Positions 45,361-56,439 of a stretch of 64,000 nucleotides of DNA are shown piece after piece. The stretch spans positions 93,412,301 to 93,476,300 of the forward strand of contig JAYESD010000005.1 in the NCBI GenBank assembly GCA_036927565.1, in the 5' to 3' direction. Origin of the DNA: Tuctoria greenei (Eukaryota; Streptophyta; Magnoliopsida; Poales; Poaceae). Numbering within the stretch: position 1 is the stretch's first letter; every line of letters begins with the position of its first letter. The notes under the pieces were generated by a model that ran no database searches, was not told where the DNA came from, and was given only the letters and a program-made list of their open reading frames with translations. Both the position numbers and the translations under genes were made by a program.

Positions 45361-45381
45361 TTTGGCGCGCCAGGAAGGGGG
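45361..45381 (+). promoter_or_regulatory. Primer binding site of element C
   Basis: TTTGGCGCGCCAGGAAGGGG directly after the LTR. The tRNA was not assigned. Confidence 0.65.
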
Positions 45382-45413
45382 CTTTTTCCCCGAGAATATT
45401 TCTACCAGCAGCA

Positions 45414-45824
45414 ATGGTGAATGGCCATTCCAACGCCGGTACATCCAGGCCGCAGTCACGGCGACACGCAGCAGCTGAGGACCAGGCATCATCTCGCTCT
45501 AGAGCGGGATCCCGCTGTAGAACAGCGAGGCCGGGACCTTCACGTCGCCCCGCTGTCACCTCGCCGGCTGCAGGTCGGCACGCGACACCATGGCGTACTC
45601 CAGCCGTGATGGCAGCTACAGCGCCGCCGGCAGCAAGCCCGGAGAGTGTGCTTGCAGCAAGGGGCATGAAGGAGAGTCAACCAGAACAGGGTCCGACGCA
45701 GCGAGCCTCCACTTCTGCACCCCGTGTGCAACAAGTCGACGACGACGTCCCAGTAAAGGTCGTCAGGATTGGTTCTGAGGCTGCCCAGACAACCCGTATC
45801 GCGGGGAACCTAGACAGCAAATAG
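45414..45824 (+). pseudogene. Deleted gag-PR of element C
   Basis: ATG 45414 (MVNGHS) opens a 137-codon frame. Its first part is an Arg/Ala/Ser-rich leader; from about 45700 it matches the end of the protease region in A and E (STSAPRVQQ, DVPVKVVRIGSEAAQTTRI, NLDSK). Gag core, zinc finger and protease active site are absent, a loss of roughly 2 kb compared with E. It ends in TAG at 45822-45824; RT follows in frame. Confidence 0.8.
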
Positions 45825-47093
45825 GAACTCGCGCTCGTCACCTTCCTCCGGGACAATGTCGATGTGTTTGCATGGCAACCATCACAAATGCCTGGGATCC
45901 CTAGGGAGGTGATTGAGCACCATCTGAAGATCTACCCTGAGGCCCGACCGGTGCAACAGAAGCCCAGGAAACAGTCCATCGAGCGGCAGAACTTCATCCG
46001 TGAAGAAATCAAGAAGCCGCTCGATGCTAGTTTCATCCAGGAGGTCCACCACCCACGGTGGTTGGCCAACCCTGTTGTTGTCCCCAAGGCTGGTGGGAAG
46101 CTCCGAATGTGCATCGACTACACCAACCTCAATAAGGCATGCCCAAAGGATCCATTCCCTCTTCCTAGGATAGATCAAATAGTAGACTCAACATCAGGTT
46201 GTGATCTTCTGTGTTTCCTAGATGTGTATTCCGGTTTTCACCAAATACCAATGTCTAGAGAAGATGAGGAACACACTGCTTTCATAACAGTAGATGGCCT
46301 GTATTGTTATGTCTCCATGCCTTATGGACTCAAGAATGCTCTCCCCACCTTTGTGCGTGCAATGCATAAGACATTTGGGGACCTCATTAGAGACCTGGTA
46401 GAGGTGTATGTTGATGACATCGTGGTAAAAATTAGAGCTCGCACATCCTTATTAGACAACCTGGCCCAGGTCTTCAGCAACCTGCGCACGACGCGCACAA
46501 TGCTAAACCCCGACAAGTGCGTCTTTGGGGTTTCTGCAGGGAAGCTCCTTGGTTTCTTGGTCTCACACCGAGGAATTGAAGCTAACCCAGAGAAGATCAA
46601 GGCAATAGAGCTGATGCGCCCGCCGGCCCGTATCAAGGATGTGCAGAAGCTTGCAAGGTGTTTGGCGACCCTCAGCCGGTTCATCTCAAGACTGGCTGAG
46701 CGAGCCCTGCCCTTCTTCAAGATTCTGCGGAAGTCGGGTCCCTTTGAGTGGACCGAGGAAGCGGAAGCGGCATTCCAGGAGCTCAAGAAGCATCTGACGA
46801 CGCTACCCATTATGGTGGCGCAAGAACCCGGAGAACCGCTCCTGCTATACATCACTGCAACAATGAAGGTGGTCAGCATGGTCTTGGTTGCAGAGCAGCC
46901 GGAGCTACTGCCGCAACAAGCACCAGAAGGAGCCCCCCCCCCCCCCCCCCCCCCCCGCTGTGTGCTCCAGCAACCAAGTGCCCTTCGGGTCCTAGCCCCT
47001 GGAGGTCCGACTAGACCCTGGGAGCCACATTCCCCAGGATGCAGACGCATTGCAAGGAGCCCCAGACCCCCCAGGGAGGGTTCGGACCTCCCA
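45825..47093 (+). pseudogene. Reverse transcriptase and start of RNase H of element C
   Basis: The longest intact RT here: FAWQPSQMPGIPREVIEHHL, LRMCIDYTNLNKACPKDPF, CFLDVYSGFHQIPM, FVRAMHKTFGDL, catalytic YVDD at 46407-46418, and CVFGVSAGKLLGFLVSHRG. RNase H starts (EPLLLYITATMKVVSMVLVAE) and enters the variable insert, where a C24 run (46933-46956) has probably shifted the frame. The matching continuation is in another frame from about 47075. Confidence 0.88.
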
Positions 47094-49035
47094 ACGGCCA
47101 GTCTACTACATCAGTGAGGTCCTCCATGAAGCAAAAACAAGATACTTGGAGGTACACAAATTGTTGTATGCAGTACTCATAACGTCGAGGAAGCTTCGGC
47201 ATTACTTCCAGGCTCACCGGGTTTCAGTGGTGACCTCCTTTCCACTAAAAACCGTGCTCCACAGCCCCAACTCGACTGGCAACATTGCCAAGTGGGCAGC
47301 GGAGCTGGCGGAGTTTGAGCTGGAGTTCCTACCTCGACATGGAGTCAAGAGTCAAGCACTGGCGGACTTCTTGGCAGAATGGACTCCATCGCCAAGCAAC
47401 CCAGGGGGCCCGGACAATGGAGAAACGGTGTCCAAGGCTCCAGTTTTCACCAAAACTCCCTGGACGCTCTACTTCGACGGCTCCTCGCGGAAGCAGGTGG
47501 TCGGGGTCGGGGTCCTGCTCCTCACCCCGACTGGGGAGCAGTTCAAGTGCATGGTGCGCCTCGACTTCAAGGCGACAAACAGCATGGCAGAATACGAATC
47601 CCTCATCTTCGGGCTAAAGACTGCCCTGACTCTCAATGTCCGTCAGCTTCTGGTTAAAGGTGATTCCCAGCTGATCATCAAGCAAGCCAAAGGGGAGTGC
47701 AGCTGCAACGACCCACAGCTAGCAGCATACTTGCTGCACGTCCGGAAGCTCAAAAAGGACTTTGAAGTCTTGGACTTGTGCCATGTATCCCGAGCCGGCA
47801 ACTCAGTCGCAGACGACCTGTCAACGAAGGCCTCCATAGGGGCCCCAGTGCCTGAAGGAGTCTATGCAAGGACGTTACCGCGACCAACCACCCGAGCAGC
47901 CGAACCGGGCGAAGGGGGCGAGCCCAGCACCTCGAAGCTGGCAGTCCCGGCGGCCCTGCTACAATGGATCCCGCCAAGGATCGTATGTGCCATCGGGAGC
48001 TCCGAGCTACCGGGCGCCCAAGATCCGGAGGCTCAAGTAAGTCTCGATGCATGGATCTCGGAGGTCCGAGACTACTTGAAAGACAACATCCTTCTCGAAG
48101 AACATGCCCTAGCAGAAAGGATAGTCCGCATGGCTAAGAGGTACACGCTGGTGGAAGGGGATCTCTACCGGTGTGGCGCTCCTGCTGCGTTGCATTACCC
48201 GGGAGGAGGGCTGCGACTTGCTCGCAGAGATCCATGGAGGCGAGTGTGGGAACCACGCATCATCCCGCACGTTGGTCGGTAAAGCCTTTCGACATGGCTT
48301 TTACTGGCCGACAGCACTCCAGGATGCTGCCGAGATGGTCAGGAGATGCAAGTTGTGCCAGTTCCATGCCAAGCAGATCCACACACCAACTCAGGCACTG
48401 CAGATGATCCCTCCCTCATGGCCATTCGCTGTATGGGGGTTGGATATCCTGGGACCCTTTCCCAGAGCCGTCGGAGGATTCCGGCACCTCTATGTCGCTG
48501 TAGACAAGTTCACCAAGTGGCCGGAAGCCGCCCCAGTCGTCACCATCAATAAGCAGTCAACAGTCAAATTCATCAAGTCGACCGTCTGCCGGTTCGGGGT
48601 CCCAAACAGAATCATCACTGATAATGGGACCCAGTTCACAAGTGCAGCGTTCCAGGAATACTGCGAGGACCTTGGGATCCAAGTCTGTTATGCATCTATG
48701 GCTCATCCAGAGAGCAATGGACAGGTCAAGAGGGCCAATGCAGAGATCCTCAAGGGCCTCAAGACTCGCACATTCTCACACCTTGAGAAGCATGGTGCAA
48801 ACTGGGTAGATGAGCTTCCGCGTGCACTGTGGCTAGCCGGACATCAACCAGCCGGGCCACGGGGGAAACGCCTTTCTTCCTGGTGTATGGGGCAGAGGCC
48901 ATCTCCCCCAGATGGGAGGGCCCCTTCCGGGTTACGGAGGTATGCCGCCCTGGGTGCGTCCGCCTAGCCACGGAGGATGGAGAGCGACTGCCCAACCCCT
49001 GGAACATCGAGCACCTCCGTAAGTTCTACCCCTAG
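47050..49035 (+). pseudogene. RNase H end, aRH and integrase of element C
   Basis: DPPGRVRTSQRPVYYISE opens the rest of RNase H; the aRH keeps its acidic residues (LYFDGSS, MAEYESLIFG, LVKGDSQLIIKQAKGE). A frameshift near 48175 precedes INT: HGGECGNHASS...CKLCQ, D in GLDILGPF, D in IITDNGTQF, but Lys instead of Glu in NGQVKRAN. Near 48880 sequence jumps from YGAEA to RWEGPFRVTEV, a deletion of about 100 residues of the INT C-terminal region. It ends NIEHLRKFYP at 49035. Confidence 0.87.
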
Positions 49036-50304
49036 ACCAGCGTTACGACAGTTTTCTTTCATTGTAAAAGGTACATGGTGCCTACGAACGGTACTTAGGG
49101 TAACTAAGGCTCTGCGGAAGAGGCTTTGAGTGCACATTTCGCTTAGCCTGGTCCAGAATCCTAAGTAGGTGCACTCGGCTTCCTTTGTCGCCCGAGCCGG
49201 GTCGTTCCCCTTGTAAAACCTGTCCCATCTTATGGGGGACCGCAATGAAAGATTGTTGTCCTACCCTGTATAGGGTTTCTCATTCAAAAAATTATCTTTA
49301 ATTTTTTATGATATTGCTATACGTTCGCTGTAACTCGTGATCTATCATGAGCGCTGTCATTTTTCCCCGCTCTAGCAATAGTGGGAGCCTTGCTGTCTGG
49401 TTGCAGATGGGGTAGCTTGAGGTACCTGCAATGTGCCTGGGGCCTCGGATGTTCCCATACTCAGGGGTAAGTGTCTCCAGATGGTCTCCTCTGGGAAAAG
49501 CTTACGCCGAGAGGGAGGTCAAGGGGCACAACCTGCTTAGCCTGGTCCTGTACCCTAAGTCTGTGCGCCCTGCCTCCCCAGCGCTACAGCTGAGTACTGG
49601 GGGACAGATGGACCACCCTTAAGTAGTATGGATAGCGAGCCCTAGGTGCAGACGCACTGAATTACCCAAGCCCCATGAGTCAGCCCAAGATCGTAAGTCA
49701 AGCGACACTAAAATGGAGCAGGGAAACAATGACCAGCGGACATAATTACTTCTCCTGTTTTTTGATCTATACGCAGGTCTTCAAGGAGTTATCCCGGTGA
49801 TAACCGTCAGAGTACCCACGAAGATGGTGGGCACCACCGGACTAAGGCTCCGGTAGCACCCCCCCAGGGGGGCCGCCGTCGACCTTTCACCAGAGATGGT
49901 GGGCACCGCCGGACCAAAGCTCCGGTGGTACCCCCAGGGGGCCCGCCGTCGATGTTTCACAGAAGATGGTGGGCATCGCTGGACCGAAGCTCCGGTGGCA
50001 CCCCCAGGGGGCCCGCCGTCGACGTCCCTGCATACTCAGTTACAGCAATGCTACCTACGCATCCTAAGCTCCCCTGCAACCGTCCACCCTAACTTCTAGG
50101 TAGCTGACAGGTGTGCCCATAACAACTGGCCACACCTGTCAGGGGGCCACACTCCGGGGGGCAGCAGGTCCTGGAAGCTAAGGAGCAACAAGCAACTAGA
50201 AGATATTGCTGGAAATAAAAGCATGCTGAGTATAAGAGGCACCACAGGCAGATTTTTTGTTCCAAAATAAAAAGTTTGCCACCACAAGCAACCACAGACA
50301 AAAG
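49036..50304 (+). other. 3' non-coding region of element C with tandem repeats
   Basis: Tat-type GCTTAGCCTGGTCC blocks near 49141 and 49534. From about 49815 to 50030, three units of about 70 bp with CCCCCAGGGGGSCCGCCGTCGAC, AGATGGTGGGCA and CCGGACCAAAGCTCCGGTGG-like hairpins. Then GTGTGCCCATAAC and CACACCTGTCAGGGGGCC, also found in A and at 27470. No real ORF. Confidence 0.65.
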
Positions 50305-53300
50305 TTAAAAGAAACACAAAACATAAACAGCACATGGGGAGCCCTCAGCCGCTCCGCTGGAACCTTGAGGTGATAGCGCCACCGCATCCGAGACTTCAGA
50401 CTTGGCGGCCTCTCCCCTCTCGATGATGGTCCCCTCGAGGACCGGCTGCAAAGGGACATCATGGTACCAGCTCTGGTAGCAGGCCAGGATGTGCGTCGCC
50501 ACCCTCCTTCACCAGCATCCTCCCTTCTGCCTCCAGCTAGTTGTCGATGATGGCCCCCAGCAAATGCATCCTCGAGCTGGTGGAGTCAAGTGCCAGGAAC
50601 ACCTGGCTCACCTCCTGCACTGGTTCCCCCACGCGCACCGGGCTGAAGCCGAGCGGCACCAGAGCCGAGTCGGCACCGCCAAGGAACTCCTAGACCTTCC
50701 GGGCCTCAACAGAGCACGATGCCCGGAGCTCCTGCACCTCTTGCTGGGCCGTAGCCAACGCTCGGGGGCCGCCGTCTAGGAACCGCTTCTCCTTGGCCGC
50801 CAGGGCCCCCTCGCGCTCGCCGACCTCCCTCTCGCGGCGGCTCAAGTCACCCTCCTTGAGGGCGATGTTGAACTCGCGGTCCAGGAGGGCCTGGCGCTCA
50901 GCGAGCTGGGCTTGCTCCGCCTCAGCCAGGGCAGCATCCCAATGATCTAGCTCGGCGGCGCGGACCCTCGCCCCTTCCTGCTGGAGGACGAGCCAGCAGG
51001 AGGTTGCCTCCGCCTCAGCCTGCTTCGCCGCCAATTCCTGCTCTCGTTTGGCAAGAGAAGCTTCCCAGCGAGACAGTAGTTGCTGAAGGTCCTCGCAGGA
51101 CTGGAGGCGGGAGCTGGCCTCAGCATGGATAGCTGTGGCGTCCGCCTTCAGCTTCTGGGTGACGGCGTCCAGTTGAGCGATGAGCTCGCGCTCCTGCTCG
51201 AGGATCTTCATCTCCTCCCGAACAACCGCCTCCCGCTGAGTCGCTCAGCTCTTTGCCAGCCGGGTCTGGGCCTCCAGGGTCCTCGCCCATTCCCGGAGCC
51301 AGTCATCCTCGTCTTCAAGCCGCCCTTTCTCCCGGGCGAGGGCCGCCTGAGCCTGCTAGAAGCTGGAGTAGGCCACGGCCATGGCCTCAGACAGGGGGAG
51401 GGGCTCCACCGTAGCAGCGGGTCCCTGCCCCCCCACTTCTTCAATATCATCCTACATTTGGAGGACCATGGGGAGACGGGGACCAGAGCTCCCCCAATCG
51501 GAGAAGGCGGGGGGGGACCACTGCCAGAAGCAGGCGCGTCGCCCCCAAGGGCCTCCTCCCCGGTGACGGCACCCGGGGCGACGGCGCCAGCCAACGTAGC
51601 GGTGTCAGACGGCGCGGCGGCATCAGCCGGCACAGAGTAGCCGGTTGATGCGGAGTCGTTGGCGGGCGCGGCAACAGTCGCCGGCGCGTGCGGCTGGGCT
51701 TCAGCAGTCGCTGTGGGGGTCTTGGGCACGGAGGCCCAGGGCACCCCGACGGTAGCAGCCCGGTGCGTCGGAGCGGGGCCCGAGGCTGTAGAGGAGCCCC
51801 GCGAGCCGGCTGGAGCGGCATACCGCCCTGCAGAAGGGCCCGCGGGCGGAGGAGTAGCTATAGTGGTGCTGAAATCAAGCAAACCTGGATCATAAGGAAA
51901 TGACAGGGTAAGCACACAGCAAAGAGCACCCAAGATAAAATCTATGCAGGCTTACCGGGGGACGTTGAAGTTCCACCGCTTTCCGAAAGGGTAGGGGGGG
52001 GGGGGTTCGAACCCCCCGAACCCGTGGTGGGGGCCATTGAGTGTGTTGGGGGCCCCTGCGGTGGAGGAGTCAGTGGCACCCCCGAAGTCTGGCGCTCCTC
52101 CGAACGACGAGGGAACGCTGGGGTCCCGTCGGCGTTGAGGAGCCTCCCCCTCTTACGCGTCGAGGACTCGGGCGGCAAAGTGGCGCCATCAGCGCCCCTG
52201 ACGACGAATGTGGCAGGTCTCCGGTGTCCTGACGAGGAGCGGAGGGGGCCGGCGGCGGCGACCAGGCGCGCTTCTTGTGGGTCGGGTCCGACACCAGAAC
52301 TGGTGCTTTCCCTTTCCCCTTGTCAGCAGAGGCGTCATTTCCTCCCCATTGACGGTGCTGGGGCCCGCTTGAGGCGTCGTTGCTTGAAGGATCTTCGCCG
52401 CTTGAGGGAGCCCCGCCTCCCTCAGCGTCGTCGACGATGTTGACCCCCCAGAACGGGTCCCCGATCTGGCGCTTGCGCCAGCCCGGACTCGTCGAGTGTC
52501 GGCATCGTCTTCAGCAGCTGCCTCCTCAGCTCGGAGTCTAAGCACAAGGGGCGGCGGGCCGTCGGAAGAGCCAGCTCCTCGGGGGAAACGTCGTCAGGAC
52601 AGACCAGGGTCAGCATGTCGTGCAGCTGCTGCTCGTCCAGGTTGGAGCCGGGGCCGGTCTCGAGCTGGGTGCAGTCCGATAGGCCGGTGAACATCCACGT
52701 CGGGCGGGTGCGGCGCTGGAGCGGAGCTATGCGGCGGGACATGAAGTCCCTCAGCACCATGGCAGACGACAGCCCGTGGTCCGCCAGCATCTAGATCCTC
52801 TCCAACACCGGGTTGAACGCCTCCTCCAGCTCTGGGTGCTCCTCCCAGAATGACCGCTCGGAGTAGGGGATCCCGGTGGGGAGGCATATCCGATCGTGGG
52901 CTTTGACCTTGGCGATCATCCAATCTTCATGCCACTGCTCCCATCGAGCAGAGTTGAAGGAAGCAATGTACCTCGAGGGGACCTTGGTTCAGCGCTGGAA
53001 GAAGTAGGCGCCGAGATGCTCCTTCGAGCTTCTGCTTGTGGCCCTCAGTACAAAAAAGTACCTAAAGAGCTTCACCGACGGCATCACCCCCACGAACATC
53101 TCGCAGAGGTGAGCAAAGACCGCCAGCATGGCGATCGAGTTCGGCGCGAGGTGGTGGAGTTGGAGGCCGATGGTCTCCAGGAGCATGACCTGCAGGCGGG
53201 ACGAAGCCGGCCAGCACGTACGACGAAAAGAGCACCATCTCCCCGACGGAGAGGCTCAGCGGCAACCTCCCAGGACAGAGCCACTTCTCCTGCTCAGGAG

Positions 53301-53379
53301 CGTGCCAGACGAGAAGCCGGCGCATGGGGGCCAGGTCAGCGGACCTGGACAGTCAGGACTTGGGCAGGATGCTCGCCAT
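50305..53379 (-). pseudogene. Antisense spliced gene of element C: PF04195-like domain plus coiled coil
   Basis: Start ATG at 53379 (MASILPKS), about 130 bp after a TATA-like box. Exon 1 (53379-51956): VGEMVLFSSYVLAGFVPP, then in a shifted frame GLQLHHLAPNSIAML and HLCEMFVGVMPSVKLFRYFF, matching the same domain in B; a Pro/Ser/Arg-rich part follows. Exon 2 (51884-50305): Ala/Pro-rich stretch (to about 51480), long Arg/Glu/Ala coiled coil (51330-50740) and a C-terminal block with EFLGGADSALVPLGF and ILACYQSWYHDVPLQP. Breaks: a frameshift near 53180 and stops near 52980, 52795, 50690 and 50540. Function unknown. Confidence 0.75.
51885..51955 (-). other. Intron of the antisense gene of C, 71 bp
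   Basis: Minus strand GTAAGC at 51955, T-rich interior, TTATGATCCAG ending at 51885. Removal joins TSPG to LLDFSTT in one frame. It lies between the Ser/Pro-rich and the Ala/Pro-rich sections, the same relative place as in B. Confidence 0.7.
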
Positions 53380-53507
53380 GAGGATCGAAGGAGGAGGCTC
53401 TGGAAGGGGAGATTGGGAGCTAGAGCGCAAGAACTGGGCTTGGGGCAAGAAGGCACGAGCGCAAGGATGCAGAAGTGGAAGAAAGGACCCTTAGGGGGAA
53501 AGGTCTC

Positions 53508-53515
53508 TTTTTATC
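53508..53515 (-). promoter_or_regulatory. TATA-like box of the antisense gene of C
   Basis: GGATAAAAAGAG on the minus strand, about 130 bp before ATG 53379 and about 400 bp inside the element from the 3' LTR. Confidence 0.4.
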
Positions 53516-53907
53516 CACCTCTGCAAGCCAACAGACGCGGCGTGTGAATTGCCACGGCCTCAGTAGAAGAGCAACATACCCGCACAGGCAATGACATGAG
53601 GGCCCGGTTCACTCGACAAAGAAGGCGAGCCGGGTGGCTAACTATGCGGGAGGTAACTCGGCGGTTTCTGAAAAGGCAAAAGCAGTGGAAGTGCAAGATC
53701 CACCTTGGGAACCACCGCAGTTAAAGCACGATTGAAGGCGGAAGTCATGTCACGCGGCGCCCTTCCAGTGCCTCCGCTTACCAGGAGGAGACGCGTCACA
53801 TCAACGGCATGAACGTGTCGCCCGAGGAACTGCCCAGAATTGGAATCGAAAGAGTTACGCGGGAAGATAAGGAAGAAGACCCCACCTGCGGTATCGACGA
53901 CTCTCCC

Positions 53908-53927
53908 GAGGTGGGCTCGGGGGCCAC
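53908..53927 (+). promoter_or_regulatory. Polypurine tract of element C
   Basis: GAGGTGGGCTCGGGGGCCAC directly before the 3' LTR. Confidence 0.75.
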
Positions 53928-54967
53928 TGTCGGTACCCCGCAGACCGGGTACCCCCGCACACAAGGAGAAAACGGCTAAGGACTCGGCCTCTACTAAAGA
54001 GGCCATATCCGAGGCTGCCACGTCGTGGAGGGAAGGACCAGATCCTACCTCTTCGCCGGGGCAGGCTCCCGGGTTGCCGCGTGGCCAGCTGAAATGGACC
54101 CTCGCCTCCCCGCTGAGGCGGGCTTCGGGGCTGCCACGTGGCCAATCGGAACATCGGGGCCAGGCCTGCTTCCTTGCACGGAAAGGCACTAGAACTACCA
54201 CGTGGCCAGCAGGGTTGAGCCTCCACCCCTCCATAGGGGTGGGCTCCGGATGCGCCACGTGGCCTTTACCATCGAGTGCTCGACTCCCCACAGAGGCAGG
54301 CTCCAGCGCAACCACGTGGCAGATGGCCAACTCAGTGCGGTAGGAGGCCGCAGTAAAGGAAGGCGTGCGCTGCTCAAACATGCATTAAAGTACGCACGCC
54401 TTCCCCAGGCGAAGCGGAGTCGAGCTTGCGTAAGTCAAGGCTCCAGTGTCCTGTCTTGTCCAAGTCGCCGGTACAGACCCACGCCGCAAGACGGGCGAAT
54501 GGGCCGCAAGGACAAGACGGGCGGGATGTGCACTGCCATCATCACCAACTATGTGTAGCCCTAGCGCACGACGCAGCGGGACGGCGCATTGATGCCCGTA
54601 ACAAAGGGAAGTAGATAGCATTTGATCCTAGATCTTGTATAGGATTTGGCTCTCCCCGGGACCACCTGTCGGGCCCGGGGCCCACCTTGTGACTGCAGAG
54701 TCCTTGAACTATAAAAGGACTCAGCAGACGACCTTGGAAGGGGATCAAAAAGTCAGACTAGGACTCATACACGTTCAAGCAAGGCAATACACAAACACTC
54801 CCGTGGACGTAGGATGTTATGCTCTGGCGGCCCGAACCACGTAAAACCCTCTGTGTTCACCATCTTGCTGCGCTCAATCTCCTGGGACTAGCCCTCGTGA
54901 ATCCAAAGAACCTCCGCAGGCTGCTCTCTAGCAGGTCTGGGGGAAGTGTCGTTTAAGACCTTCGACA
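53928..54967 (+). repeat. 3' LTR of element C
   Basis: 1040 bp, TGTCGGTACCCCG...CCTTCGACA, followed by the target duplication GGAGC. Same CACGTG array (about 54018-54315) and TATA (54708-54717) as the 5' LTR. Long ORFs seen on both strands here (53638-54381 minus, 53840-54343 plus) follow the LTR repeat structure and are not genes. Confidence 0.92.
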
Positions 54968-54972
54968 GGAGC
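54968..54972. repeat. 5-bp target site duplication GGAGC of element C, right copy
   Basis: Matches 44295-44299. Confidence 0.85.
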
Positions 54973-55066
54973 TACCAAGGTTGGTAGGGTGGTGAGGAGC
55001 TGCTTCAGCTCCTGGAATGCCTTTTGTGCTTCTTCAGACCATTGGAATGGTCCGGACTTCCTCAAC
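54968..55066 (-). pseudogene. RNase H piece of element B between C and D
   Basis: Minus strand reads LRKSGPFQWSEEAQKAF, then QELKQLLTTLPTLVAP, the Tat RNase H start that precedes the part at 44299 in B. Its left end repeats GGAGC (target duplication of C, 54968-54972); its right end is the insertion point of D. Confidence 0.87.
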
Positions 55067-55676
55067 TGTAGGATCAAAGAGCACGTGAAAAGCTACCAGA
55101 GGGGGGTGAATGGTAGATTAAAAAATCTTATGCAGCGGAAACAATTAAACCCCAAACCCTTTGGCAGAAAAACGATCTCTTAAAGAAATCGTGTGTGAGA
55201 CTAATCTAAATGTGTTTCATCGTGACAAAAGTGATGGATATCAGAGAGAATCAAGTCACGAAGACAACACAAAAAGAATCACTCAAATCCGACGAGAAAA
55301 ACTCAAGTTATGATCGAAAGATCAAACAATGGTCAATCTGTCTTACCCGAGAAAAAAAAACAGTTCTGGAACGATGCAAAGAAACTCGTGTAGATCATAT
55401 ACCACAAATCCAATGACCGTGAAATTTTGACATATGATAGATAATCAAGTTGTGAAGACAACCGAAAAAGAATCACATCAATTGGATCTGTAAAACTCGA
55501 GTTATGATAAAACCACCTACGAAAGGTAGTGCTGTCTAGAAACTCGACGAGTAAAACTTGTCTGGAACAAGTCGGACGAACAAGGCACAAAAGTTCCTTC
55601 AAACTACGAATTTTATTCAATAGAACACAAGAGGAACAGCCCCAAAGTCATCTTCCACGAGCTCTGGGCTCCCTCG

Positions 55677-55685
55677 CTTATATAA
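55677..55685 (-). promoter_or_regulatory. TATA box of the D LTR
   Basis: TTATATAAG on the minus strand, leaving about 610 bp of R plus U5 to the LTR end. Confidence 0.6.
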
Positions 55686-56439
55686 CCAGCCCTTAGGCCA
55701 ACCCAATATCAACTAGGACTCCAATCCTACTCAGATCACGAATCGTAACTTTCCATAACTGCTCAAGATTCTTCTATATGCAGATAGAAGCAATCTTAAG
55801 ACTTCCAAAAACCTTAGGAGCGTATCCCACATTCCTAAACAACTCAAATTCGTGACACACACGAAATCCTAACATAACCAACTCGATACTTTCCATACAG
55901 AGCCATAATCGACTCCGCCGCAGCCAAAGTCATCAACCGGTACGATCTGATCCTTCCAACCAGATCTTTCCTTCCTTATACCATCTTCGGAACCATGTTG
56001 CCACATCATGCACCGCATGCATACGTGCGAACACCTTCCTTCGACGTTCAGTAACCTTCATATGCACTGCCCTTGATTCAATCATCCTGCGCGACCTCCT
56101 GATCAGCTCAACCACAGTTCCTCCCAAACTTGGTTGTTGGAACCTCATCTCCTCCCTGAGACTAGTCGATTGGATCCTGTCACCAGCCATGACTTGAACT
56201 CAAGCAACACCTGCACATGAATAAACAACCAATCCATACAAGTTCAAGTCCTCGACTTGACTCAAGTTAGTTCCGAACACAACACCTTACGTGAGCACCT
56301 CACATAAGCATGTTGCAAAACCACAGTAACACAATAGCATCCATATCAACCAAAACGCACCAAAAACATAGCAAATGAATACTAAGCAATCTTTCCAACA
56401 ATGTAAAGCAAGTACGAAACATTGCAAATGAAAAGCAGA

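Larger units (their letters stand above)
44300..54967 (+). mobile_element. Element C: complete but gag-deleted Tat-lineage Ty3/gypsy retrotransposon
   Basis: 10,668 bp with both LTRs, PBS, polypurine tract and a GGAGC target duplication, inserted in the RNase H of B. Plus strand: short gag leader joined to the end of PR, RT, RNase H, aRH, INT, repeats. Minus strand: antisense gene with intron. Most of gag and the protease are missing, so C could only have moved with proteins from another element, unless the deletion came after insertion. Confidence 0.92.
35564..55066 (-). mobile_element. Element B: Tat-lineage Ty3/gypsy, RNase H through 3' LTR, interrupted by C
   Basis: Minus strand. From right to left: RNase H (55066-54968), element C inserted, RNase H continued (44299), aRH, INT ending at 41705, repeat-rich non-coding DNA, the antisense gene on the plus strand (36942-40407), polypurine tract, 3' LTR (36411-35564). 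Its gag, PR, RT and 5' LTR lie right of element D, outside the window. Same family as E by LTR and protein similarity. Confidence 0.87.

Noticed and set aside
53638..54381. 247-codon ORF on the minus strand and a 167-codon ORF on the plus strand at 53840-54343
   Set aside because: Both lie in or across the 3' LTR of C and recur in the 5' LTR. They follow the GC-rich tandem units and have no protein-like features.
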